This document shows positions 16,966 to 25,967 of a stretch of DNA of 64,000 nt, in pieces (positions within the stretch are counted from its first letter, which is position 1; every line of letters begins with the position of its first letter). Made by a program: the position numbers and the translations under genes. Below the pieces are notes generated by a model, which was given only the letters and a program-made list of their open reading frames with translations, searched no databases and was not told the origin of the DNA. The DNA is from Thermicanus aegyptius DSM 12793 (GTDB lineage: Bacteria; Bacillota; Bacilli; Thermicanales; Thermicanaceae): the NCBI RefSeq assembly GCF_000510645.1, contig NZ_KI783301.1:2914698-2978697 (forward strand). The letters run 5' to 3'.

Positions 16966-18570
16966 TTAAAAGACAATCAAACCTCGCTCGTCATACACCG
17001 AATCTCCACTATTACCTGAGCCACAACGAATAGCACGATCAAGTGCCATGATAGTTGCCACCGCGCCATCTATTTTTTCTGTACTTTTTTCTTTATCCGG
17101 CTTCACGTTGCCAGCCGGATCGGTTTTTATAAAGATGTTGTCCATCATCCAACGAAGCACTGGATGCCCACCGTGCGCTATTCTTTCTTCTAATGTCAAT
17201 TTCATCAGTTCTTTGGTTGGTGGTGACATATCTTTAAAGCCTTGACCGAAAGGAACGACAGTAAAGCCTAATCCTTCAAGGTTCTGAACCATTTGAACAG
17301 CTCCCCAACGGTCAAACGCAATTTCTCGAATGTTATACTTTTCGCCCAGTTCTTCAATAAACCGCTCAATGTAGCCGTAATGCACTACATTGCCTTCTGT
17401 GGTTTGAATATACCCTTGCTTCTCCCAAAGATCGTATTGCACATGGTCTCTTCGGACTCGGAGGTCAATGTTGTCCTCTGGCATCCAAAAATACGGAAGA
17501 ACAATGTATTTATCTGTTTCATCCTCTGGTGGGAACACCAACACAAAGGCTGTAATGTCTGTTGTAGAAGATAGGTCAAGACCTCCATAACATACCCTCC
17601 CTTCAAGACTTTCTGGAATAACTGGAAATGCACAGGCATCCCATTTTGCCATTGGCATCCAACGGACAGACTGTTTAACCCATTGATTCAAGCGCAATTG
17701 CCGGAAGCTATTTTCCTCAGCTGGGTTCTGCTTTGCACTTTCACAAGCAGCCCTTACCTTGTCAATCCCCACCGTAATTCCCAAGCTTGGATTTGCTTTC
17801 TTCCACACTTTTGGATCTGTCCAATCATCCTCTTCTTTGGCACCATAGATTACGGGATAAAAGGTAGGATCGTATTTTCTGCCCTCAATAATATCAACCG
17901 CTTTTTGGTGTGTTTCGTAGCAGATACTCTGAGTATCCGTCCCCGCAGTGGTGATAAGAAAATACAGCGGTTGGGTCCTTGCATCCCCAGATCCTTTCGT
18001 CATAACATCAAATAGTTTCCGATTTGGCTGAGTATGAAGTTCATCAAAAACAACACCATGTATATTGAAGCCGTGTTTGGAGTAGGCTTCAGCCGACAAT
18101 ACCTGATAGAAGCTGTTGGTCGGCAGGTACACCAATCGCTTAGTTGAAGCAAGCAACTTTACTCGTTTATTCAGCGCTGGACACATCCGCACCATATCGG
18201 CTGCTACTTCAAATACAATTGATGCCTGCTGGCGGTCAGCGGCACAACCGTACACCTCTGCCCGTTCTTCACCATCACCGCAAGTGAGGAGAAGCGCAAT
18301 TGCTGCGGCAAGCTCGCTTTTTCCCATCTTTTTAGGTATCTCTACATAAGCAGTGTTAAACTGCCGATATCCATCTGGCTTTAAAATTCCGAATAAATCA
18401 CGGACTATTTGCTCCTGCCAATCGATAAGTTCAAAAGGCTTACCTGCCCATAAACCTTTCGTATGGGAGAGTGCTTCGATAAAAGCTACAGCGTAATCAG
18501 CAGCATCCTCATCGTAATATGAACCATCAGCTATAAAGGCGGTCGGCTTATATTTCTTCAGTTTCCGCAT
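16966..18570 (-). CDS. Terminase large subunit
   Basis: A protein of about 534 residues that powers and terminates DNA packaging. The N-terminal ATPase has a Walker A-like IPKKMGKSE segment and a Walker B GVVFDEL. A later YFLITTAG coupling motif follows. The C-terminal RNase H-like nuclease begins with CYGGLDLSSTTD and includes EIAFDRWGA. ATG at 18570 follows AAAGGGGCGGTG. It is separated from its small-subunit gene by a 6-kb block with the methylation genes, an arrangement seen in some Firmicute phages. Confidence 0.93.
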   Translation of the reverse strand: MRKLKKYKPTAFIADGSYYDEDAADYAVAFIEALSHTKGLWAGKPFELIDWQEQIVRDLFGILKPDGYRQFNTAYVEIPKKMGKSELAAAIALLLTCGDGEERAEVYGCAADRQQASIVFEVAADMVRMCPALNKRVKLLASTKRLVYLPTNSFYQVLSAEAYSKHGFNIHGVVFDELHTQPNRKLFDVMTKGSGDARTQPLYFLITTAGTDTQSICYETHQKAVDIIEGRKYDPTFYPVIYGAKEEDDWTDPKVWKKANPSLGITVGIDKVRAACESAKQNPAEENSFRQLRLNQWVKQSVRWMPMAKWDACAFPVIPESLEGRVCYGGLDLSSTTDITAFVLVFPPEDETDKYIVLPYFWMPEDNIDLRVRRDHVQYDLWEKQGYIQTTEGNVVHYGYIERFIEELGEKYNIREIAFDRWGAVQMVQNLEGLGFTVVPFGQGFKDMSPPTKELMKLTLEERIAHGGHPVLRWMMDNIFIKTDPAGNVKPDKEKSTEKIDGAVATIMALDRAIRCGSGNSGDSVYDERGLIVF

Positions 18571-18658
18571 AAACACCGCCCCTTTATGAAAAAGGACAAA
18601 AGAAAAGAGCCTCAATCCTATAGATGAAGCCCTACTTCTTATCCTAGTTTAATTTTAT

Positions 18659-18847
18659 TTACTTATTTTCATCCACTTCCCCCGTCAGTATGAAATGAGC
18701 ATATTCCGTTTTATGGTCTATTATATAAACTACCAATTCATAAAACCCTCGTTCATTTGCTTCATACTGGACTCGGTTCACATCAAACATATTTGTGACT
18801 CCACTTTCTCGGATGGAAAGGATTTGTTCCTTGATTATTTCATTCAT
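18659..18847 (-). CDS. DUF5049-like small phage protein
   Basis: A 62-residue protein (MNEIIKEQILSIRESGVTNM, then FDVNRVQYEANERGFYELV) matching DUF5049 proteins that often accompany terminase genes in clostridial and bacillar prophages. Function unknown. Its position between DUF4314 and TerL genes is conserved in such phages. Confidence 0.7.
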   Translation of the reverse strand: MNEIIKEQILSIRESGVTNMFDVNRVQYEANERGFYELVVYIIDHKTEYAHFILTGEVDENK

Positions 18848-18925
18848 TAGTTGACTCCTTCGAAAACAATACTACAATATAAATCTACATATTTACTGCC
18901 ACATTTGGCTTAAATTGTGTATGTT

Positions 18926-19153
18926 TTACTCTTCGATTTTCTTGCATAAATCCTCACCAAAGGCCACTCCAAGAGAGCCACCGGAATCCCAACTGACATG
19001 AATCGTTCCTATGTCGTCAACACTAGTAACCGTACCTTTAGATCCAGTTTGAAGTTTGGTATAAGGGTCGTTCATTTTAAGTAGCATGACACGAGTTCCT
19101 GGAGTGTAATAGCTTCTTAGTTGCTTTAACATTTCAGGGTGAATGATATTCAT
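18926..19153 (-). CDS. DUF4314-like small phage protein
   Basis: A 75-residue protein with a compact beta-barrel-like pattern (YYTPGTRVMLLKMNDPYTKL, then GSKGTVTSVDDIGTIHVSWD). This is the DUF4314 signature. The function is unknown; the fold suggests a small nucleic-acid or protein-binding SH3-like barrel. It overlaps the preceding gene by four bases. Confidence 0.72.
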   Translation of the reverse strand: MNIIHPEMLKQLRSYYTPGTRVMLLKMNDPYTKLQTGSKGTVTSVDDIGTIHVSWDSGGSLGVAFGEDLCKKIEE

Positions 19154-19848
19154 TGTTCACTCACCTCCTGCTTGAACGTTCCGCTTTTGAAAGCGGAGCT
19201 ACCTGAAAGCTTCGAGAGGAGAATCTTTCGTCCCATCTTATATTCTGGTCCGATAAAGCCGAGCCTTAGTAGGAAGCAACGGAAAGCGTACTTTTCATTC
19301 TCTATTGATTTCTCGGTGGAATTGACACGGGTCTGTTTTTTCGCCATTTCGCAAAGTGCCTTGACAAAATGGGTGTATGCCTTAACCTCCTCTGAGGCGC
19401 ACTTACCTTGAAACCAAGGGAAGGTAACATATTCCTCATCTTCAATGATGGGAATGGAGTCCGTATCAAGTGCTTTCTTTATAAGAGTAGCTTTACTTTC
19501 TACTAATCCTTTTAGGTTCTCGATTGCCGTGTCGGTAAAATCCGCCCGTGGCATTTGAATTATCAGATTGATAGATTCTTCCCTTTCATTTACTTCTGCT
19601 TTCGGAAGTGGTGTGTCAAATTCTTCTGAAATTGCTTTGAGATCGTGAAATCTCAATAGATCATCGACCAGTTCCTTATTGTCTGGTCCACTTAGAACTC
19701 CGTTTTTGTTAACATTGTAGTCTGCCACCTCATATGCAAATGTAGGTGCTCCGAGATATTTTACAGGGGCATTTAGTTCTTGGCTGATTGCGTTAACCAG
19801 TGCTTTTCTTTTTGGTCCTGTAACATTATAGTTAATCTGCATTTTCAT
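19150..19848 (-). CDS. Conserved phage protein often labelled 'virulence-related'
   Basis: A 232-residue protein. The N-terminal part (residues 1-65; INYNVTGPKRKALVNAISQE, then APTFAYEVADYNVNKNGVLSG) and the C-terminal part (QTRVNSTEKSIENEKYAFRC, then LLRLGFIG) match a family common in Firmicute prophages that is usually annotated as a virulence protein without experimental support. It is encoded between the C5 methyltransferase and the DUF4314 gene. I see no catalytic motif. Confidence 0.65.
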   Translation of the reverse strand: MKMQINYNVTGPKRKALVNAISQELNAPVKYLGAPTFAYEVADYNVNKNGVLSGPDNKELVDDLLRFHDLKAISEEFDTPLPKAEVNEREESINLIIQMPRADFTDTAIENLKGLVESKATLIKKALDTDSIPIIEDEEYVTFPWFQGKCASEEVKAYTHFVKALCEMAKKQTRVNSTEKSIENEKYAFRCFLLRLGFIGPEYKMGRKILLSKLSGSSAFKSGTFKQEVSEQ

Positions 19849-19942
19849 ACCGCCTTTCTACTTTCGGTACGTACATATATCACTCTAAAAGCTGTTATTA
19901 TCAAGTCATTTAGAGCATCTTTCTGTAGAAAATACGGTTCCA

Positions 19943-22108
19943 TTAATCGGCGGTATTTTGTGTAGATAACACAATGCCAGTCAGCACAAAACAAACGCAT
20001 GGAAGTGCTACACCATTACCCCACATTTTATATTCAGCTGAATCAGAATGAGGATTGTTAAGCCATTTTATAATCTGATTTCTTGTTTTTGGTTTTTTAC
20101 TTTTACCTATAATTTTGCGGTGGGTTTCCCAAACCTCCGTCCAGAATGAAATTTCATCTTCTGTAGGATTTTCCGTACCAAGGTCATCACACCAATCATC
20201 GGGGAAGCCTTGCAATCTTGCACATTCCGTTGGTGTAAGCCTTCGAACAATATAGTCCGGTTCAACCAATCCATTTTGATAGCCTGGATTGGTGCCATTG
20301 ATAATCGTATTTGATGTACCGTCCTGTCTGTAGCATTGACTTTCAGCTTTCATCTGAGGATAAAATGATGCTGGTTGTGCCACTGCTCCAGGACCTTTTG
20401 CTGTAAGCGTAGGTTGCTGTTCTTCATCTATAGTCGGTTTATAAAGAGCGTTCTGTCCTTGATTAAAAGCCGCCCGATCAATACCGTAAGAAGGCTGAGT
20501 CACAACAGGAGCATCCTTATAATCTCTCGACAATAGAGTAGGTGCTTTATCTTCTTCAACCTGTGCATAGGCTCCGGTAGTCATGGCATAGGCAACAGCA
20601 TGACGATCAGCGGTATTAAGCGTAAAAGAAACATCTTCATCTATACCGCTTCCTTGGGGACCGTTTTTATCCTCTCTTCCAATCATCGAGCCTTGCAGAG
20701 CAACTACTGCAATACCACCTTGATTACATCCCGGATTTCCCCCATTGGCATCAATGGTCCGAGAAGTATCAGCTTCATATATACCGCTATGCGGATTGCT
20801 AGACTGCATGGAATTGCTTTTATCAGAACAGATGCCATATGCGGTGGGCACAAAAACGGTCTGATCATTATTGCATCCAAGAGTTGCAGACTTGTCATCC
20901 TGTATCAATGCACCCTTGCCACCGCCTTCACAGCCGGAGCGGATTTTTAAAGTTTTAGGAGTGTTCATAACAAGGGGTACATTTCCACCACCAGTTCCCA
21001 TCCGAGAGGTTAGCGTCTGTACTTTATTATCCTCCGAGAGTTTCACACGGCTATCGGTTGGATGGTTTTCTATTACAACAGCTGTTTGATTATCTCCCAT
21101 GTTTGCACGAAGTGATCCACTTAAGTTTTCGTCAGTATGGCCACCAACTCGAGAAGCAGCCCCCGGTTCAAAGGACATGACTGCACCTGGGACAACACCT
21201 GCTCTAAGTGTAGGGGAGCGTTCTTCCTCATATCCTACACTTCTGCTCTTGGCACTGTGTTCGGTGCAAAAACCGCTTGACTGCATTACACAAGGCTGAT
21301 GTCCATGTTCCTCTGCACGAAGTGTTGCAGTAATATCCTTTGAAACAGACATCACTCTTCCACCTTGGTCATTTAGGCAAGTTATGCTATCGCCTGTTTT
21401 TCCAGTGCAGTTTTTAGCATTCTCGGCAGTTCTTTGCCACGGGCTGCCGCTCGGCGTAAAATTCCTTGGCATGCCTTCGGACTCAAATAGTATTTCTCCG
21501 GCACATCTGTCTGCAAAATCTGCGACAAGGTAGATTCTACGACGACGTTGGGGGACTCCGAAATATTGCGCATCGATAGTTCGGTAAGCCACACTCCATC
21601 TGTCTCCCATATAGATGTCTGCGTAAGGCCATCGTCTTTTTTCAGGAAAAGGCACCGAGGTGTTCGGTTCTTTGACACCGATGACCGTTTCGAGGACTGC
21701 CCTGAAGTCCTCTCCTTTATTTGACGAGAATGCGCCGGGGACATTTTCCCAGACTGCGTACCTTGGATATTGTCCATTGGTCTTACACCTCATTTCTTTA
21801 ATAATTCGGATTGCTTCATAAAAAAGGACTGATTGCTCTCCGTCCAGACCGGCTCTTTTACCCGCCACACTCATATCCGTGCATGGAGAGCCAAAGGTTA
21901 TGATATCTACAGGCGGAAGCTCCGCACCATTTAATTTGTTTATATCTCCATAATGCTTCATCTGAGGGATACGTTTAGTCGTAACCCTTATAGGAAACGG
22001 CTCAATTTCAGATGCCCATAAAGGTTCGATGCCACAAAGCAAACCACCCAGAGGAAAGCCACCACTACCATCAAAGAGGGAACCAAGTGTTAATTTACTC
22101 ATCCTCAT
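19943..22108 (-). CDS. DNA (cytosine-5) methyltransferase with a large repeated insert
   Basis: A 721-residue C5 methyltransferase that would transfer a methyl group from AdoMet to cytosine. Motif I FDGSGGF, motif IV GSPCTDMS with the catalytic cysteine, motif VI ENVPG, motif VIII QRRRRIY, motif IX RLTPTECARLQGFPDDW and motif X GNGVALP are all present. Between motifs VIII and IX lies about 370 residues. That is much longer than usual and made of about eleven degenerate units with a (D/E)..S.TL core followed by a G-rich turn and hydrophobic strand. The gene overlaps the start of the next methyltransferase's end by 14 bases. It may protect phage DNA from host restriction. Confidence 0.9.
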   Translation of the reverse strand: MRMSKLTLGSLFDGSGGFPLGGLLCGIEPLWASEIEPFPIRVTTKRIPQMKHYGDINKLNGAELPPVDIITFGSPCTDMSVAGKRAGLDGEQSVLFYEAIRIIKEMRCKTNGQYPRYAVWENVPGAFSSNKGEDFRAVLETVIGVKEPNTSVPFPEKRRWPYADIYMGDRWSVAYRTIDAQYFGVPQRRRRIYLVADFADRCAGEILFESEGMPRNFTPSGSPWQRTAENAKNCTGKTGDSITCLNDQGGRVMSVSKDITATLRAEEHGHQPCVMQSSGFCTEHSAKSRSVGYEEERSPTLRAGVVPGAVMSFEPGAASRVGGHTDENLSGSLRANMGDNQTAVVIENHPTDSRVKLSEDNKVQTLTSRMGTGGGNVPLVMNTPKTLKIRSGCEGGGKGALIQDDKSATLGCNNDQTVFVPTAYGICSDKSNSMQSSNPHSGIYEADTSRTIDANGGNPGCNQGGIAVVALQGSMIGREDKNGPQGSGIDEDVSFTLNTADRHAVAYAMTTGAYAQVEEDKAPTLLSRDYKDAPVVTQPSYGIDRAAFNQGQNALYKPTIDEEQQPTLTAKGPGAVAQPASFYPQMKAESQCYRQDGTSNTIINGTNPGYQNGLVEPDYIVRRLTPTECARLQGFPDDWCDDLGTENPTEDEISFWTEVWETHRKIIGKSKKPKTRNQIIKWLNNPHSDSAEYKMWGNGVALPCVCFVLTGIVLSTQNTAD

Positions 22109-23336
22109 TCACCTCTGGCAGGTCACAATATCTGAATTTCGAACCATCTCTTAATAGAAATACACCATCAGAATTTCCCACTTGCTCAATATACCTTTTT
22201 ACAATGACATCACAGTACTTTTCATCCAGTTCAATGGTGTAGCAGATTCTATTTGTCTGCTCACAGGCAATCAGTGTACTTCCTGAACCGCCGAAGGGAT
22301 CAAGCACGATACAGTTACTAAGGCTCGAATTCATAATGGGGTATGCCACAAGTGCCACTGGTTTCATGGTTGGGTGGTCGCCGTTTTTCTTCGGTTTCTC
22401 AAACTCCCAGATGGTGGTCTGCTTACGGTCTGAATACCAGAGATGCTTGCCTTTCCTTTTCCATCCAAAGAGTACAGGTTCATGTTGCCACTGATAAGGA
22501 GAGCGACCGAGAACAAGGGACTGCTTTTTCCATATACAAGTACCAGAAAGATAAAATCCTGCATCGGAGAATGCTCTTCTAAAATTGAGTCCTTCCGTAT
22601 CAGCATGGAATACATAAATAGAAGCGTCCTTTGCCATCGCTGCCTCGGTGTTTTGAAATGCCGCAAGCAGGAAATCATAGAACGCTTCATTCGCCATATT
22701 GTCATTTTTGATTTTTCCAGCAGTGCCTTCATAGTTGACGTTATATGGAGGGTCCGTAACTACCAGATTTGCAGCTTTCCCATCCATTAAGACATCAAAG
22801 GTGTCTTTCTTTGTACTGTCTCCGCAGACTAATCGATGCTGTCCGAGTATCCAAACATCCCCTAAATTCGAAACAGCGGGCTTTTTCAGCTCGCTGTCTA
22901 CATCGAAATCATCTTCTTTTATATTATCCTTAAGGGAATCTTTGAAAAGATCCTCCAACTCTCCTGGGTCAAATCCTGTAAGAGAAACATCAAAATCAGA
23001 AGCATTTAGGTCTGTAATGAGAAGTGCCAATTTATCTTTATTCCAATCGCCACTTATTTTATTTAGTGCAATGTTTAGAGCCTTTTCCTTTTGCTCATCC
23101 ATTTCGACAACTACGCATTCTATTTCATCCATGCCCATACTCAGCAGGACTTTCAAGCGTTGATGCCCTCCGATAACTTTGCCTGTGGTCTTATTCCATA
23201 TAACGGGTTCTACATATCCAAACTCCTCAAGGGAGCGTTTAAGTTTCTCATATTCCGGATCACCCGGTTTTAAATCCTTCCTTGGGTTATATTCAGCGGG
23301 GATGAGTTGTTTCGTTTTAATCTTCTCTATCAACAT
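22095..23336 (-). CDS. N6-adenine/N4-cytosine DNA methyltransferase with ParB-like N-terminus
   Basis: About 413 residues. The N-terminal 100 residues form a ParB/sulfiredoxin-like domain (IPAEYNPRKDL, VIGGHQRLKVLLSMG). The methyltransferase domain has DPPYNVNYEG (catalytic motif IV) before VLDPFGGSGSTLIACEQ (AdoMet motif I), the beta-class order. The start at 23336 follows AAAGGCGGTGG and overlaps the MetK stop. Target sequence is not readable. It belongs to the MetK-methyltransferase unit. Confidence 0.9.
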   Translation of the reverse strand: MLIEKIKTKQLIPAEYNPRKDLKPGDPEYEKLKRSLEEFGYVEPVIWNKTTGKVIGGHQRLKVLLSMGMDEIECVVVEMDEQKEKALNIALNKISGDWNKDKLALLITDLNASDFDVSLTGFDPGELEDLFKDSLKDNIKEDDFDVDSELKKPAVSNLGDVWILGQHRLVCGDSTKKDTFDVLMDGKAANLVVTDPPYNVNYEGTAGKIKNDNMANEAFYDFLLAAFQNTEAAMAKDASIYVFHADTEGLNFRRAFSDAGFYLSGTCIWKKQSLVLGRSPYQWQHEPVLFGWKRKGKHLWYSDRKQTTIWEFEKPKKNGDHPTMKPVALVAYPIMNSSLSNCIVLDPFGGSGSTLIACEQTNRICYTIELDEKYCDVIVKRYIEQVGNSDGVFLLRDGSKFRYCDLPEVNEDE

Positions 23337-24492
23337 ACTTTTCCACCGCCTTTCTAAATTCACTGTATTTATTTACATCCTCCCACGGGAACAGACAACT
23401 ATTAAAGTGACCATAAGCCGCTGTGTCAGAATAAACCACATTTCTAAGACGTAGTTTTTCAATGATGGCCGCAGGTCTTAAGTTGAAAGTCTCCTGAGCT
23501 GCAATAGTTAATATTTCATCAGAAACAGTTCCAGTGCCAAGGGTATTTACAGTAAAGGCTACTGGATTTGCCTTACCAATGGCATAGGAAATACTCACTT
23601 CACACTTCTTTGCATAACCACACCAAACAATATGCTTGGCAATATACCGAGCCATGTAAGCACCGCTTCGGTCAACTTTGGTTGGGTCTTTACCACAAAG
23701 AGCACCACCCCCATGGGATGCAAGCCCTCCATAGGTGTCGACCATGATTTTTCTTCCAGTCAAACCCGTGTCGGCAGCGGGTCCACCAAGAACAAACTGA
23801 CCAGATGGATTGACGAGAAGTTCTGTTTCATCATCAAAAGGGAAATCCTCAAAGCATTGCCATAAGACATTGTTAAGAATATCCGCCTTAAGTTCTTCCT
23901 GTGTTTTATTCTTATCATGCTGCACCGAAATCACAATCGTCTTTATTCTTACTGGAGTGTCATCTTCATACTCCACTGTTACCTGTGCTTTACCATCAGG
24001 AAGAATCCCTTTTATCAGTTTTCCTTTGCGACAATCATCCAGTCTCTTTACGATTCTGTGGGAAAGCACAAGAGGTAGGGGAAGCATTTCTCTTGTTTCC
24101 TTTGTAGCATAACCATACATAGTTCCCTGGTCTCCAGCACCGATAGAACCGTACTGTTCGTTTATCCCATTTCGTGCTTCCAGTGCGGTGTTCACACCAG
24201 CCGCAATATCTACACTTTGATTATGTACATATACATAAATCAAAAATTTTAGAGGATTGTATCCCACATCCTTCAGTACAGTTTTTACAATGTCTCTAAT
24301 ATTTACTTTCTCGCTGCAGGAGATCTCGCCCGCCACGATAATTTTCCCCTTAGTTGCCATTACCTCACAAGCGACACGTGATGCCTTATCTTTACGTAGG
24401 CATGCTTCCAAAATGCTATCTGCAATAATGTCGCATAGTTTATCAGGATGTCCAGCACATACACTTTCTGCTGTTAAATATCTCTTACTCAT
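23317..24492 (-). CDS. metK: S-adenosylmethionine synthetase, phage-encoded
   Basis: A 391-residue enzyme that makes S-adenosylmethionine from methionine and ATP. Motifs include SVCAGHPDKLCDIIADS, GAGDQGTMYGYATKE and the phosphate loop GGGALCGKDPTKVDRSGAYMARYI. The length equals that of bacterial MetK. It sits in the late operon between TerS and two DNA methyltransferase genes and overlaps the next gene, so I read it as a phage gene supplying AdoMet for methylation. Sequence features differ enough from host MetK style (for example the CVCAGHP variant) to suggest a phage lineage. Confidence 0.92.
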   Translation of the reverse strand: MSKRYLTAESVCAGHPDKLCDIIADSILEACLRKDKASRVACEVMATKGKIIVAGEISCSEKVNIRDIVKTVLKDVGYNPLKFLIYVYVHNQSVDIAAGVNTALEARNGINEQYGSIGAGDQGTMYGYATKETREMLPLPLVLSHRIVKRLDDCRKGKLIKGILPDGKAQVTVEYEDDTPVRIKTIVISVQHDKNKTQEELKADILNNVLWQCFEDFPFDDETELLVNPSGQFVLGGPAADTGLTGRKIMVDTYGGLASHGGGALCGKDPTKVDRSGAYMARYIAKHIVWCGYAKKCEVSISYAIGKANPVAFTVNTLGTGTVSDEILTIAAQETFNLRPAAIIEKLRLRNVVYSDTAAYGHFNSCLFPWEDVNKYSEFRKAVEKYVDRED

Positions 24493-24512
24493 TACACCGT
24501 ATCTCCTCATCT

Positions 24513-25064
24513 TTATTTTCCTCTGCGGGCAGATAGCAATCGCTCCATCACATCGTCCTGTGGGTTTAAACCAGAGTACTCTGTAGCACAGTTCTCCCTA
24601 ACGATTTGATATATCTCCATCCATAGCCTGTTTGTCTGACTCATAAAGCTCTGGCTCATCGCTACATAAGGACTTTGAATTGCATTGCCGGTAGTTGGAT
24701 GCTTTGCTAGAAAACCAAACTCGGTTACCGCTTCCTCACACTGTATCCATCTGGCCGCACTCATGGCATACCGTTCTAGAAGCTGTGGAAGTACCAAATG
24801 GGCACATTCTCGCTCCTCAAGCCATTTCCATGTAATTTCATAGATTTCACTCGCTTCTAAGGTTTTCCCATCCTTTTGCACTGCGGAGAGCATGGCCCTT
24901 GGCTTTGGCATTTCCTGCCCCTTCAGGTCAGCAGTATTCTTGAACTCGACGACCTCAAGCTTTCTTTTACCGGGATTTCCCTCTGCAATTTTGTCAGCAA
25001 GTGGTTTTTTCTTTTGACCGGAGCCTATACGGGCGCCGCCTCGGTTTGTTCCGTCTTTGGCCAT
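24513..25064 (-). CDS. Terminase small subunit, P27 family
   Basis: A 183-residue protein. The N-terminal basic/glycine segment (GGARIGSGQKKKPLADKI) is followed by NPGKRKLEVVEF and a helical region (LERYAMSAARWIQCEEAVTE) typical of P27-type small terminases. These recognise the packaging site and recruit the large subunit. It is directly downstream of the HNH gene and the probable cos region. Confidence 0.85.
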   Translation of the reverse strand: MAKDGTNRGGARIGSGQKKKPLADKIAEGNPGKRKLEVVEFKNTADLKGQEMPKPRAMLSAVQKDGKTLEASEIYEITWKWLEERECAHLVLPQLLERYAMSAARWIQCEEAVTEFGFLAKHPTTGNAIQSPYVAMSQSFMSQTNRLWMEIYQIVRENCATEYSGLNPQDDVMERLLSARRGK

Positions 25065-25175
25065 TCACTCACCTCTTTTCATCGATGGACCTATTACCCC
25101 GTTTGAAACCGCGAATTTTCACGCGTTACCCCACGCCCGTTACACAAATGAAAAGCTGTAGAGATTTGACTCCCC
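25065..25175. other. Probable cos/packaging region between HNH and TerS genes
   Basis: This 111-base noncoding segment is markedly GC-clustered. On the minus strand it has GGGGGAGTCAAATCTCTAC next to the HNH stop codon and CGGGCGTGGGG further on. A similar GC-rich pattern between HNH and terS is a recurrent feature of cos-type Firmicute prophages where the packaging cut is made. There is also CGCG-aattttca-CGCG. The exact nick sites cannot be read. Confidence 0.45.
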
Positions 25176-25535
25176 CTACCGGGTTCCCCAACGGTCTCCA
25201 TCTCTTGCAGTGATTGCAGAGTGGCAAGGAGTACAAAGAGCCATCAGATTACTTCTATCGTGAGTTCCTCCTCTTGCAAGAGGAAGAATGTGATGCACTT
25301 CAGCTGCTGGGGTCAGCTTTCCTTGTCTTTTACATTCCTCACAAAGAGGATGGGCTGCAATGTAGCGGTCACGTATCCTTTTCCAAGCACGACCATAACG
25401 CTTGCGGGTTGCTGGATCGCGGTCATACTTCTCATACCGTGCAGCTTCCTTCTTGCTATGCTCTTCACAAAAGCGCTTGTCAGTTAGCTCTGGGCAACCG
25501 GGGTAAGAGCACGGTCGCTTAGGTTTCTTTGGCAT
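25176..25535 (-). CDS. Phage HNH endonuclease
   Basis: A 119-residue HNH nuclease that acts with terminase in cos-type packaging. It has two Cys pairs (CEEC and CTPC) around the AAEVHHILPLARGGTHDRSNL catalytic segment, plus an N-terminal CSYPGCPEL knuckle. Start ATG 25535 has AAAAGGAGGTGCAAGT. The IS66 element sits only 28 bases upstream of the start, but its 58-base flanking repeat restores the ribosome site and first ten codons. The coding region is therefore intact although cut off from the upstream promoter. Confidence 0.88.
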   Translation of the reverse strand: MPKKPKRPCSYPGCPELTDKRFCEEHSKKEAARYEKYDRDPATRKRYGRAWKRIRDRYIAAHPLCEECKRQGKLTPAAEVHHILPLARGGTHDRSNLMALCTPCHSAITARDGDRWGTR

Positions 25536-25563
25536 ACTTGCACCTCCTTTTGCCCATAGAAAA
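25506..25563. repeat. Left copy of a 58-bp direct repeat flanking IS66
   Basis: Identical to 28067-28124 over all 58 bases. It abuts the left inverted repeat of the IS66 element and includes the HNH ribosome-binding site and first codons. Confidence 0.9.
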
Positions 25564-25646
25564 GTAAGCGTCAAATAAAACCCACCTACAATCTTCACCG
25601 CCTTCGTGAGATAATCCTCCAAAAAGAATAGAATGGAGGCTTTTTC

Positions 25647-25967
25647 ATGACGAAACTCACTTTACGTGAAGAATGGGAAGCTCGGGTGGCTGACTTTAGG
25701 GCAAGTGGGAAGACAGCGAAAGCATGGTGTGACGAACATCAATTAAAGCTACATCAGTTATGGTACTGGGTTCGAAAGATTGAATCCACCAGACTGTCTA
25801 AATCAAGTGGGAAAGCCTTGTCTCCTCAATGGGTTCGCCTCCCAATGGAAGGTCCATCATCCCATGATGCCTTGACTTTAAAAGTGGGAAATGTCGCCCT
25901 CGAGGTAAGGCCCGGAATTGATCTTGCCTTCCTCGCCGATGTAATCAAGGTGCTGAAGGCGTTATGA
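25647..25967 (+). CDS. tnpA: IS66 accessory protein TnpA
   Basis: A 106-residue protein with an N-terminal helix-turn-helix-like region (LREEWEARVADFRASGKTAK, then HQLKLHQLWYWVRKIE) as in IS66 Orf1. It probably binds DNA and assists transposition. Its stop overlaps the tnpB start by four bases (ATGA). Confidence 0.9.
   Translation: MTKLTLREEWEARVADFRASGKTAKAWCDEHQLKLHQLWYWVRKIESTRLSKSSGKALSPQWVRLPMEGPSSHDALTLKVGNVALEVRPGIDLAFLADVIKVLKAL

Noticed and set aside
23317-24492. MetK as the host housekeeping gene
   Set aside because: It lies inside the phage late operon and overlaps a phage methyltransferase gene, so a phage origin is more likely.
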